Source: Limnochorda sp. L945t (GTDB taxonomy: Bacteria; Bacillota; Limnochordia; Limnochordales; Geochordaceae). Taken from it: DNA of 64,000 nucleotides. Where the stretch lies: the NCBI RefSeq assembly GCF_035593305.1, contig NZ_CP141615.1:3193722-3257721 (forward strand). Reading direction: 5' to 3'. Under the pieces are notes generated by a model, which was not told the DNA's origin, made no database searches, and was given only the letters and a program-made list of their open reading frames with translations. The translations under genes and the position numbers were made by a program. Positions 25,923 to 33,362 of the stretch are shown here, piece by piece (the stretch's first letter is position 1; each line of letters starts with the position of its first letter).

Positions 25923-27353
25923 TCATTTCCGCGCGGCGCCGTGGGGCTCCTCGTGGCTTGCGGTTTCTGTTACGCCTTGCGCGGGCACGACCGGCCCGGT
26001 GAGGAGGTACTTCGCCAGCGAGGGTGGACGCAAGAGGTTCATGGCGGCCTTACGGTAGAGTTCCGCCGCCCGGACATGCTCGCCCCGCTTCGCCAGCAGG
26101 TCCGCGTACTCGAGCTGCAACTTAGCGAGCTCCGCGTCCAGCTCCAGCTGCTCCATGAGTTGCAAGGCCGTGTCGTAGTGCGAGGCGGCTTCGTTCAGTT
26201 CCGACATGACCGCCAGCACCCGGCCCAGGTGCCAGTGGGCCCGGGCCTTGTCGCCGGGGCGCTCGTGTTCCTCGGCCAGGGCAATGGCCATGTATGCATG
26301 CCGGAGCGCGTCCTCCCGCTGCCCCATCTTGGCGTAGCACCAGCCGAGCTCCATGTGGTTGTAGGCGAGCAGACGCACGTCGCCAAGAGCCTCTGTGGAT
26401 CCGAGGCTCTTGGTAAACGACTCGATCGCCTCTCGCCAACGTCCTAGTTCCTCGTATGCGAGTCCTATGTTGTGTTGTGCCCTGTTCACTTCGATAGGGT
26501 ACCGCATGCGCATAGCGATGTTGAGGGCCTCCTGGAAGTGCTCGAGAGCGACCGTTGCTTGACCACCGTCGAGAAGAGCCAGGCCGAGGTTGACGAGTGC
26601 TGAAACCACATATCGCTCTTCGAGTTGCTGGGCGATGACCCGAGCTTGCTCGAGATACGTGACCGCCTCCTGGAGATGCCCCACGTGCCGGGCAAGGGTT
26701 CCGACGTGCAACAGTACCTCGTATCGGGTAAAACTGTCCCCCTTCGCCGCCTCCGCGGCTGCCAAGGACTGGTGGGCATACACGTATGCGCTGTTCAGGT
26801 GGTCCTCAAGGTACTCGAGATACGACCGCGCCAACATGGCCTGAACCCATTCCGCCCCGGGAGTTGAACCAGCGAGCGCATGGAACGCCGAGGAGAGGGC
26901 CGCACGTGCTTCATCGAACCTGTCGGCCCGGGCGAGGATGCGAGCCAGAGTCAGCCACCCTTTCGCTATCAGCGGGGCACGACCTAGATGTGAAGCCTTC
27001 TCGATGGCGACTCTCGCGGCCTCCTCTGCCCTCCCGATGTTTCCCGCCGCCCACTGCTGCGAGGCATCCTGCAACGCAACCTGGACCTCTTCCTCCCCGG
27101 GGAGTTGCACGGCCGTATCCGCTGACTCGGTGTCACCGGCGATGAAGTACGTCACCGGAACGCCAAAGAAGGAGGCGAGCCTCTCAAGCACCGATTTGGT
27201 CGGGTTAGTGGCTTTTCCCGATCTCAGGCGCCACACGTAGGATACAGACAATTCCGTAGCCTGGGCTACTTGATCGAGCGTCCACCGACCACCGTCGGGG
27301 CGCCTCGCCGTCTCGAAGAGCCTCTGCAGTTTTTTCGCCACGCTGCGATCCAT
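25923..27353 (-). CDS. XRE-type HTH regulator with TPR repeats, RRNPP-like receptor candidate
   Basis: A 476-residue cytoplasmic regulator. The ATG at 27353 has GGAGGT seven bases upstream. Residues about 20-70 (RWTLDQVAQATELSVSYVWRL, SGKATNPTKSVLERLASFFGVP) form an XRE helix-turn-helix. Residues about 85-440 are tandem helical pairs with TPR spacing, for example AHQSLAAAEAAKGDSFTRY, AVTYLEQARVIAQQLEERY, ALEHFQEALNIAMRMRY, AIESFTKSLGSTEALGDVR and ALRHAYMAIALAEEHERPG. HTH plus TPR is the architecture of PlcR/NprR-type peptide receptors. A small exported-peptide gene is divergent 180 bases away, and a palindrome lies between them. The peptide-sensing role is inference; a non-peptide TPR regulator is the alternative. 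Confidence 0.75.
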   Translation of the reverse strand: MDRSVAKKLQRLFETARRPDGGRWTLDQVAQATELSVSYVWRLRSGKATNPTKSVLERLASFFGVPVTYFIAGDTESADTAVQLPGEEEVQVALQDASQQWAAGNIGRAEEAARVAIEKASHLGRAPLIAKGWLTLARILARADRFDEARAALSSAFHALAGSTPGAEWVQAMLARSYLEYLEDHLNSAYVYAHQSLAAAEAAKGDSFTRYEVLLHVGTLARHVGHLQEAVTYLEQARVIAQQLEERYVVSALVNLGLALLDGGQATVALEHFQEALNIAMRMRYPIEVNRAQHNIGLAYEELGRWREAIESFTKSLGSTEALGDVRLLAYNHMELGWCYAKMGQREDALRHAYMAIALAEEHERPGDKARAHWHLGRVLAVMSELNEAASHYDTALQLMEQLELDAELAKLQLEYADLLAKRGEHVRAAELYRKAAMNLLRPPSLAKYLLTGPVVPAQGVTETASHEEPHGAARK

Positions 27354-27385
27354 GAAATAGACCTCCTCTGAGAGTAGGCTGAGAC

Positions 27386-27397
27386 TATAGTACTATA
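27386..27397. promoter_or_regulatory. Palindromic candidate operator in the divergent regulator/peptide intergenic region
   Basis: TATAGTACTATA is a perfect 12-bp palindrome 33 bases upstream of the regulator ATG and 137 bases from the peptide gene. The overlapping decamer ACTATAGTAC (27384-27393) also occurs inside the palindrome at 13166-13181. It probably marks an autoregulatory site of the HTH protein and may also overlap a -10 element (TATAGT on the minus strand). Confidence 0.5.
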
Positions 27398-27447
27398 CAA
27401 CCCCCGGGCTGGTGCGCATCGGGCCTCCACAACGAACAGAGGTTCCC

Positions 27448-27476
27448 TTGACTGGTGTGCGCTTATAGTGATATGC
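27448..27476 (+). promoter_or_regulatory. Weak promoter candidate for the small peptide gene
   Basis: TTGACT (27448-27453) is a good -35 hexamer. Seventeen bases later ATATGC (27471-27476) is a poor -10. TATAGT at 27464-27469 is a better hexamer but too close. A promoter needing an activator would look like this. Confidence 0.35.
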
Positions 27477-27533
27477 CAATTTCAGACACAGCGTGACGCT
27501 ATGGCATAAACTCATAGAAAGAGGGGCTCAGGG

Positions 27534-27695
27534 ATGAGACGAATAGCGGCAGCTCTGTTGCTGGCGGTGTTGCTTGTCTTGGCATGGGTGCCGTCGTTCA
27601 CGCTGGGCGTTGCAGGCGACGGGTATGCGTCTGCTGCTTCATCCAGGATAGCGCCGATGGCGCAGGATCCAGGCTCCGACTCATGGCCATTGTGA
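27534..27695 (+). CDS. Small exported peptide precursor, candidate signalling pheromone
   Basis: A 53-residue gene starting at ATG 27534 with AAAGAGGGG eight bases upstream and ending at TGA 27693-27695. The N-terminus has two Arg (MRRIAAALLL) followed by an uninterrupted hydrophobic core (AVLLVLAWVPSF), a classic Sec signal peptide. After a possible cleavage region (GYASA-ASS) a short hydrophilic tail, RIAPMAQDPGSDSWPL, forms the C-terminus. Size and plan match Phr/PapR/NprX-type pheromone precursors whose C-terminal residues become the signal. It is divergent from the TPR regulator and convergent with a radical SAM gene. A RiPP precursor or a small structural peptide cannot be excluded. Confidence 0.65.
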   Translation: MRRIAAALLLAVLLVLAWVPSFTLGVAGDGYASAASSRIAPMAQDPGSDSWPL

Positions 27696-27832
27696 AGAGG
27701 TAGGGCGCGGTTCAGGGGTATCTCCGAGTCGGAGCGGCAGGGCGAAGCTACCCTATAGCTCGTGGCCGGAAACCGCAGAGAGCGGTGGTGCAGTTCGTCG
27801 TTTTCCCGGGCGCGAGTGGCGAGGGCGTCCGG

Positions 27833-29044
27833 CTAGGCTGGGCTCGCGGCAAGGTACGGATGGAGTTCGTCCTGAAACGGAAACGAGCCGGGCTCGTAGG
27901 TGCACCACGGCTCCTCGGCCAGCGCGTTGCCCGTGGCGCCGAAGGCTCGGGAGCGCGACCCGCCGCATACCGCCCGGAATTCGCACCGCCCGCAGCGGCC
28001 CTCCAGGCGATCGGGGTCGCGCAGCGAGCGAAAGAGCGGCGATTGGCGGTAGATCTCGGTCAGCGGCCGCTCGCGCACGCTGCCTGCCGCCAGAGGAAGG
28101 AAGCCGCTCGGGTAGACGACGCCCAGGTGCGAGATGAAGACGAACCCGCGCCCGGCGTTGACGTCCAGGGGCGTGCGTCGCATGGGCGAGCGCCCGTCGA
28201 AGTCGACGTCCGGGGCGACGGCCTCCAGGCGCCTGCGCAGCTCCCGGTAGGTCTCCCCGAGCACCAGCGCATCGCTTGGGGGGATGCCGCGCCGCTCCAG
28301 GATTTGCCGTTGGATGACCACCCGCCGGAAATGATGACCCTCCGTCGTCTTGAGCGAGACCACCTTGTCGGCATCATACAGGAAGTGCAACACGTCCTCG
28401 AACTGCTCGGGCGTGATGGCGTCGAGGGCGCGCCCCCGCCCCGTGCGCACCAGGAAGAAGAGGCTCCAGGTCATGGCGCCAAGCTCGCGCACGAGGCGCA
28501 GGATCTCGGGCAGATCGTATAGGTTGTGCGGCGTCACGGTGGTGTTGATCTGCACCTTGAAGCCCAGCTGCCGGGCCGCCCGCCACCCGGCCAGTGTCCA
28601 GCCGTAGACGCCCTCCACCCGCCGAAATCCGTCGTGAATCTCTGCCGTGGACCCGTCGAGGCTCAGCGAAAGCGCCACAGCCCCGGCTTCCCGCAGGCGG
28701 GCCAGGTTGTCGTACGTGAGCGACGGCGTACCGGACGGCGAGACGGAGACCGGTAGCCCGATCCTGGCGCCGTACTCTACCAGCTCGAAGAGGTCGGGCC
28801 GCTTGAACGGGTCGCCGCCGGTCATCACGAAAAGCGGTGGTGGCGGCCCGAACGAGGCGACCTGGTCCATGAGCGCCCGCGCCTCTGCGCCGTCCAGCTC
28901 CCGCGGGTGGCGCAGTGGTTGGGCCTCGGCCCGGCAGTGCTTGCAGGCCAGGTCGCACGCCTGCGTGACCTCCCAGATGACGATGAACGGCCGGTCGTTG
29001 AGGTCGTATCGGGCATGACGCACCGCAGTCGCCGGCTTGGGCAA
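27833..29044 (-). CDS. Radical SAM/SPASM protein
   Basis: A 403-residue enzyme. TTG at 29044 is chosen because AAGGAG lies nine bases upstream and the protein then enters directly RYDLNDRPFIVIWEVTQACDLACKHC, with the CxxxCxxC cluster motif. FVMTGGDPF and LSLSLDGS are further radical SAM strands. The C-terminus holds a SPASM-type auxiliary cluster region: CGRCEFRAVCGGSRSRAF, then a Cys in EEPWC. It resembles the uncharacterised TIGR04053 group and heme d1/AhbD-like proteins. The substrate is unknown. It is divergent from an SDR gene and convergent with the small peptide gene, so peptide modification is possible but not shown. Confidence 0.8.
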   Translation of the reverse strand: MPKPATAVRHARYDLNDRPFIVIWEVTQACDLACKHCRAEAQPLRHPRELDGAEARALMDQVASFGPPPPLFVMTGGDPFKRPDLFELVEYGARIGLPVSVSPSGTPSLTYDNLARLREAGAVALSLSLDGSTAEIHDGFRRVEGVYGWTLAGWRAARQLGFKVQINTTVTPHNLYDLPEILRLVRELGAMTWSLFFLVRTGRGRALDAITPEQFEDVLHFLYDADKVVSLKTTEGHHFRRVVIQRQILERRGIPPSDALVLGETYRELRRRLEAVAPDVDFDGRSPMRRTPLDVNAGRGFVFISHLGVVYPSGFLPLAAGSVRERPLTEIYRQSPLFRSLRDPDRLEGRCGRCEFRAVCGGSRSRAFGATGNALAEEPWCTYEPGSFPFQDELHPYLAASPA

Positions 29045-29214
29045 CCCCCATCGCTCCTTACCACCGACGGCCGCGTACCCTGCGCTTCCCGGGCACGTTT
29101 CCCGTCGACGGTGATGTGCACCGTTTGCATTATCCCTCACGCCGGGCAGGAGGTCACGGGACGAACATCCCGAATCCGGCTGCTACGAACGGCCCTGGAA
29201 AGCGGAGGGATACC

Positions 29215-30207
29215 TTGCGGGCGCTGGTCACGGGAGCCACGGGTTTCCTGGGCCGCCACCTGGTACGGGCCCTGGTACGGCGGGGTGATCGCGTGCTGGC
29301 CGTGCGCCGTGAAAGCTCCGATACGTCGCGCTTGCGTGGCCTGCCGATCGAGTGGGCGGTCGTCGACCTGGCGAGGCCCGGCGAACTCGAGATCCTCATG
29401 CGGGGGATCGACGTGGTCTTCCACGTGGCAGGCCATCTGTCGTGGTGGCGAGGGGATCGCTCCCGCCAGTGGGCCGTCAACGTCGAAGGGTCCCGGAGGG
29501 TCGCAGAGGCGGCCTTGCGGGCACGGGTGGGGCGGCTCGTCTATACGAGCTCTGTCGCGGCCGTCGGCTTTCCCCTGGACGGCCGGCCTGCGGACGAGAC
29601 GTTTTCCTTCAACGGCTATCGCCTGGGTAACCCGTACAGCATCTCCAAGTGGGAGGGGGAGCAGCGGATCCTGGCCCTGGTGCGCCGGGGTCTCGACGCC
29701 GTGGTGGTCAACCCGGCCACGATCCTGGGGGACGATGCCCCGCGCCCTGGGACGCTGGTGCAACGGGCGGTCGCGGGGGCCGTGCCGGGGTGGATCGACG
29801 GCGGCACCACCTTTTGTGACGTGGAGGACGTCGTGGCCGGTCACCTGGCCGCCGTGGAGCGAGGCCGTACGGGCGAGCGCTACATCCTGGGCGGCCATGA
29901 CGTCGCCTTTCGCACCATTCTCACGGATTTGGCCCGGGCCGCCGGCGCCCGGCCTCCCCGGCGGAGGGTGCCGGCGGCGCTGGTGCGAGCCGCTGCCTCG
30001 GCGCTGGAGGCGGCCGCGTGGCTGTCGCGCCGGGCGCCTCCCTTGACCGCCGCACACGCCCGCCTGGCCGGATACCACCTTTACTATGCATCGGACAAGG
30101 CGCGCCGCGAGCTCGGGTATGCCCCGGGCCCGTACGACGCGATGATACGGCGCGCCGTGCTGCCTTACCGCACGGCCACCGGCGGCCCGGCAGAGCAAGA
30201 GGGATAA
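29215..30207 (+). CDS. NAD-dependent epimerase/dehydratase family (extended SDR) protein
   Basis: A 330-residue extended short-chain dehydrogenase starting with TTG at 29215, six bases after GGAGG. The NAD(P) loop is VTGATGFLGRHLVRAL, the active site Tyr-x-x-x-Lys is NPYSISKWEGE, and TSSVAAVG precedes it. Overall it is like dihydroflavonol reductase/HpnA proteins (NVEGSRRVAEAALRARVGRLVYTSS). It may act on an isoprenoid or sugar-linked intermediate; substrate unknown. It lies 170 bases from the divergent radical SAM gene and 69 bases upstream of the CoA ligase gene. Confidence 0.82.
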   Translation: MRALVTGATGFLGRHLVRALVRRGDRVLAVRRESSDTSRLRGLPIEWAVVDLARPGELEILMRGIDVVFHVAGHLSWWRGDRSRQWAVNVEGSRRVAEAALRARVGRLVYTSSVAAVGFPLDGRPADETFSFNGYRLGNPYSISKWEGEQRILALVRRGLDAVVVNPATILGDDAPRPGTLVQRAVAGAVPGWIDGGTTFCDVEDVVAGHLAAVERGRTGERYILGGHDVAFRTILTDLARAAGARPPRRRVPAALVRAAASALEAAAWLSRRAPPLTAAHARLAGYHLYYASDKARRELGYAPGPYDAMIRRAVLPYRTATGGPAEQEG

Positions 30208-30276
30208 CGGGCACGGCTATCGAAAGCGCTTGCAACTGCCCGGACGCATCGGCGGGCAGGCAGGGGGGCTTGTCCG

Positions 30277-32319
30277 GTGGCGCATGACGCTGGAGCGGCC
30301 CGGTCCCGGGCCGTGGACGAAGGGGAGCTGCTCTGGCAGCCGTCTTCCGGCCAGATCGAGCGGGCCAACCTCACCCGCTACCTGCGCTGGCTCGAGCGGC
30401 ACAAAGGCCGCTCGTTCGACTCGTACGACGCCCTGTGGCGCTGGTCGGTGTCCGAGGTCGAGGCGTTTTGGGCGTCGATCTGGGACTTTTTCGAGATCCA
30501 AGCGTACCGGCCCTATGCCCGGGTGCTCGGAGGGCGGCAGATGCCGGGCGCCCGGTGGTTCGAAGGGGCCGAGCTCAACTATGCCGAGCATGCCCTGCGC
30601 CGCCGGGACGAGGCGCCGGCCGTGATGTTCGCCGCGGAGGGGCGACCGCTCGAGGTCATGAGCTACCGGGACCTCGCCGCCGAAGTGGCCCGGCTGGCCG
30701 CTACCCTCAAGGCCCTCGGGGTGCGCCGGGGGGATCGGGTGGTAGGTTACCTGCCCAATGGCCCGCACGCGCTGGTGGCGTTCCTGGCCGCCGCCAGCCT
30801 GGGAGCCATCTGGTCGAGTTGTGCCCCGGAGTTTGGCATCCGCAGCGTCGTAGAGCGATTCGCCCAGATCGAGCCCGCCGTGCTGCTGGCGGTAGACGGC
30901 TATCGCTACGGGGGTAAAGCGTTCGACCGCCTGGCCCACCTCGCCGAAATTCGCCGGCAGCTGCCCACTTTGCGGAACACCGTCGTCGTTGCGTACCTGC
31001 GCGACGATCCGGATCTCTCCGGCATTCCCGGGGCGGTGACCTGGAAGGACCTGCTGGAGGCACACGGGGGCCCAGGGGGTGAGCCGGGGCTTTCCTTCGA
31101 GCCGGTGCCCTTCGACCACCCGCTCTGGATCCTCTACTCGTCGGGGACCACGGGCCTTCCCAAGGCCATCGTGCACAGCCACGGAGGCATCCTGCTCGAG
31201 CATCTCAAGGCGCTCTCGCTGCACCTCGACCTGGGCCCGGGCGACCGCTTCTTCTGGTACACCACGACCGGCTGGATGATGTGGAACTTCCTCGTGAGCG
31301 GCCTTGCGGTGGGCGCCACCGTCCTGCTGTACGACGGGAGTCCGGGATACCCGGATCTCGGGGCCCTCTGGGCTTTCGCAGAACGAACGGGCATGACCTA
31401 CTTCGGCACGAGCGCGCCCTACATCCTCTCCCTGATGAAGGCGTCCTTCCAACCCGCCGCCCGCTATGACCTCGGCCGCCTGCGGGCGCTGGGGTCGACC
31501 GGGGCTCCCCTGCCTCCCGAGGGCTTCCACTGGGTCTACGAGCACGTGAAGCGGGATCTGCTCCTCGGCTCCATCAGCGGCGGCACCGACGTCTGTACCG
31601 CCTTCGTGCTCTCGTGCCCGACGCTGCCGGTCCGCGCTGGCGAGATCCAGTGCCGGGGGCTTGGGGTGCATGCCCAGGCGTGGGATGCCGCCGGGCGGCC
31701 CCTGGTCGGCCAGGTCGGCGAACTGGTCGTGACCGAGCCGATGCCCTCCATGCCCGTCTTCTTCTGGAACGACCCCGGCATGGAGCGCTACCGGCAGAGC
31801 TACTTCGAGATGTACCCGGGCGTCTGGCGTCACGGAGACTGGATCAAGATCACGCCCCAGGGCAGCTGCGTGATCTACGGGAGGTCCGACTCCACGCTCA
31901 ACCGGGGCGGCGTGCGGATGGGGACCAGCGAGTTCTACCGGGTGGTGGAGGAGCTGCCGGAGGTGGTCGACAGCCTGGTGGTGGACACGGGGCAGCTCGG
32001 CCGCGAGGGGAAGCTGCTCCTGTTCGTCGTGTTGCAGAAGGGGGCCGTCCTGGACGCCGCGCTTCAGTCGGCCATTCGAGAGAAGCTCCGGCGCGAACTC
32101 TCACCCCGCCACGTGCCCGACGCTATCTACGAGATTCCCGAGGTGCCCCGCACGCTCAATGGGAAGAAAATGGAAGTCCCCGTCAAACGCATCCTTCTGG
32201 GCGTGCCCGTCCATGAAGCGGTCAGCGCGGATGCGATGGCCAATCCGGGTGCCGTCGATGTCTTCGTGAAGATGGCCGAGGCCATGGCCGGGAGCGGGGC
32301 CGAGGCGCGGGCGGGCTAG
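30277..32319 (+). CDS. Acetoacetyl-CoA synthetase
   Basis: A 680-residue adenylating enzyme, close to the usual 650-680 of acetoacetate-CoA ligases. GTG at 30277 follows AGGGGGG by about eight bases. The N-terminal NLTRYLRWLERHKGRSFDSYDALWRWSV, then GARWFEGAELNYAEHAL, are characteristic. The AMP-binding motif is LYSSGTTGLPKAIVHSHGG, and WYTTTGWMMWN and GGTDVCTAFV follow. The C-terminal domain ends with the catalytic Lys region VPRTLNGKKMEVPVK. It activates acetoacetate for ketone body or PHB use. Its TAG overlaps the stop of the convergent ABC gene. Confidence 0.92.
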   Translation: MAHDAGAARSRAVDEGELLWQPSSGQIERANLTRYLRWLERHKGRSFDSYDALWRWSVSEVEAFWASIWDFFEIQAYRPYARVLGGRQMPGARWFEGAELNYAEHALRRRDEAPAVMFAAEGRPLEVMSYRDLAAEVARLAATLKALGVRRGDRVVGYLPNGPHALVAFLAAASLGAIWSSCAPEFGIRSVVERFAQIEPAVLLAVDGYRYGGKAFDRLAHLAEIRRQLPTLRNTVVVAYLRDDPDLSGIPGAVTWKDLLEAHGGPGGEPGLSFEPVPFDHPLWILYSSGTTGLPKAIVHSHGGILLEHLKALSLHLDLGPGDRFFWYTTTGWMMWNFLVSGLAVGATVLLYDGSPGYPDLGALWAFAERTGMTYFGTSAPYILSLMKASFQPAARYDLGRLRALGSTGAPLPPEGFHWVYEHVKRDLLLGSISGGTDVCTAFVLSCPTLPVRAGEIQCRGLGVHAQAWDAAGRPLVGQVGELVVTEPMPSMPVFFWNDPGMERYRQSYFEMYPGVWRHGDWIKITPQGSCVIYGRSDSTLNRGGVRMGTSEFYRVVEELPEVVDSLVVDTGQLGREGKLLLFVVLQKGAVLDAALQSAIREKLRRELSPRHVPDAIYEIPEVPRTLNGKKMEVPVKRILLGVPVHEAVSADAMANPGAVDVFVKMAEAMAGSGAEARAG

Positions 32320-33059
32320 AGCGTGGCCGGCCGGGTGCAGGCGTCGTGCACCGCGTGGCGGACGCGGGCGACCTCCTGCCAGTACTCGGGATGGGTGCGA
32401 GAGCGCGGGCGCGGGAGCGTGATGTCGATCCGAGCGTGGACGGTGGCCGGCGAGGGTGTGAGGATCCAGACGCGATCGGCGAAGAAGACCGCCTCCTCCA
32501 CGCGGTGGGTGACCATGAGCACCGTGGGCCGCTCGCTGAGCCATAGTTGCAGGGTCCGGTCGGCGACCTGCTCCGCCGTCACCTCGTCCAGTGCGCTGAA
32601 CGGCTCGTCCAGCAGCAGCAGATCCGGCCGGATCACGAATGCCCGCGCCAGCGCGGCTCGCTGCTGCATGCCTACCGATAGCTGGTGCGGGTAGGCACGG
32701 CCCCACCTCTCGAGCCCGACTCGACGCAGCCAGCTCTCCACCTGCGGAGCGATGGATGCCGGTCGCTCCCGGCTGCAAACGAGCCGGAGGTTTTGCTCGA
32801 CGGTCAGCCACGGGAGAAGGCGCGGCTCCTGGAAGACGAAGGCGATGCGGCCGGGCTGGCGGGTGAGGCTTCCCCGGTAGTGGCGATCGAGGCCTGCGAT
32901 CAGGTGCAGCAGGGTCGTCTTCCCGCACCCGGAGGGCCCCAGCAGCACGGCAAACTCTCCGCGCCTCACGGATAGCGAAAGGTCCCACAAGACGGGGCGC
33001 CAGCCCGCCTCACCGTTCGGGAATTCCTTGAACAGATGAGCAATTTCAATGAAGTCCAC
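32316..33059 (-). CDS. ABC transporter ATP-binding protein, NitT/TauT type
   Basis: A 247-residue ATPase. Walker A is GPSGCGKTTLL, the Q-loop is VFQEPRLLPWLTV, the signature LSVGMQQRAAL is slightly altered (V for G), Walker B is LLLLDEPFSALD and the switch is VTHRVEEA. GTG at 33059 is the likely start; GTG at 33071 is possible. The frame stays open far upstream on this strand, but that part is only the antisense of the alcohol dehydrogenase. No permease is next to it; the matching permease and binding protein sit at 40779-42806, on the far side of the PQQ cluster. Confidence 0.9.
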   Translation of the reverse strand: MDFIEIAHLFKEFPNGEAGWRPVLWDLSLSVRRGEFAVLLGPSGCGKTTLLHLIAGLDRHYRGSLTRQPGRIAFVFQEPRLLPWLTVEQNLRLVCSRERPASIAPQVESWLRRVGLERWGRAYPHQLSVGMQQRAALARAFVIRPDLLLLDEPFSALDEVTAEQVADRTLQLWLSERPTVLMVTHRVEEAVFFADRVWILTPSPATVHARIDITLPRPRSRTHPEYWQEVARVRHAVHDACTRPATL

Positions 33060-33362
33060 GAGAAGCCTCACTCTTTCTGACAGCGCTTGCAAACGGCCCT
33101 CGGGCCGCTGCGGATCCCGTGAGTCGTATGCCCGGCGCCCCGGCCTCTTGCCGCCACCCATGATAATACTACCAACATCGTGAATACGGTATTGACAGAC
33201 TGATGAGTCCCGTCCAGAATGGGAACCGATCTGAAACCGCTCCCTGGAGGTGATGCGGGAGGGGCCGTCGTGTTCGTGCAACCGGGGGGATGGCCTGGAG
33301 AAGAGCCCGGCGGGGGGAGGCCGGGTAGGGAAGGCAATCGATCGGGGAGGTGCAAACGAGCC
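33060..33362 (+). promoter_or_regulatory. 303-base upstream region of the alcohol dehydrogenase operon
   Basis: No separate gene is seen. TTGACA (33192-33197) and CAGAAT (33215-33220) with a 17-base spacer form a good promoter candidate. An inverted repeat AATAC-G-GTATT at 33183-33193 overlaps the -35 and is a possible operator. A transcript from here would have a leader of about 135 bases containing several G-rich stretches. Confidence 0.55.

Noticed and set aside
27753-27986. Minus-strand 77-codon frame after the radical SAM gene
   Set aside because: Overlaps the 3' end of that gene in another frame and has no ribosome site; Arg/Pro-rich.
27833-29044. PqqE (PQQ synthesis radical SAM) to go with the PQQ enzymes
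   Set aside because: The sequence around the cluster (EVTQACDLACKHCRAEA) and overall pattern fit the TIGR04053-like group better, and no pqqA, B, C or D gene is near.
30277-32319. Acetyl-CoA or propionyl-CoA synthetase instead of acetoacetyl-CoA synthetase
   Set aside because: The N-terminal NLTRYLRWLERHKG block and WYTTTGWMMWN are typical of acetoacetyl-CoA synthetase.
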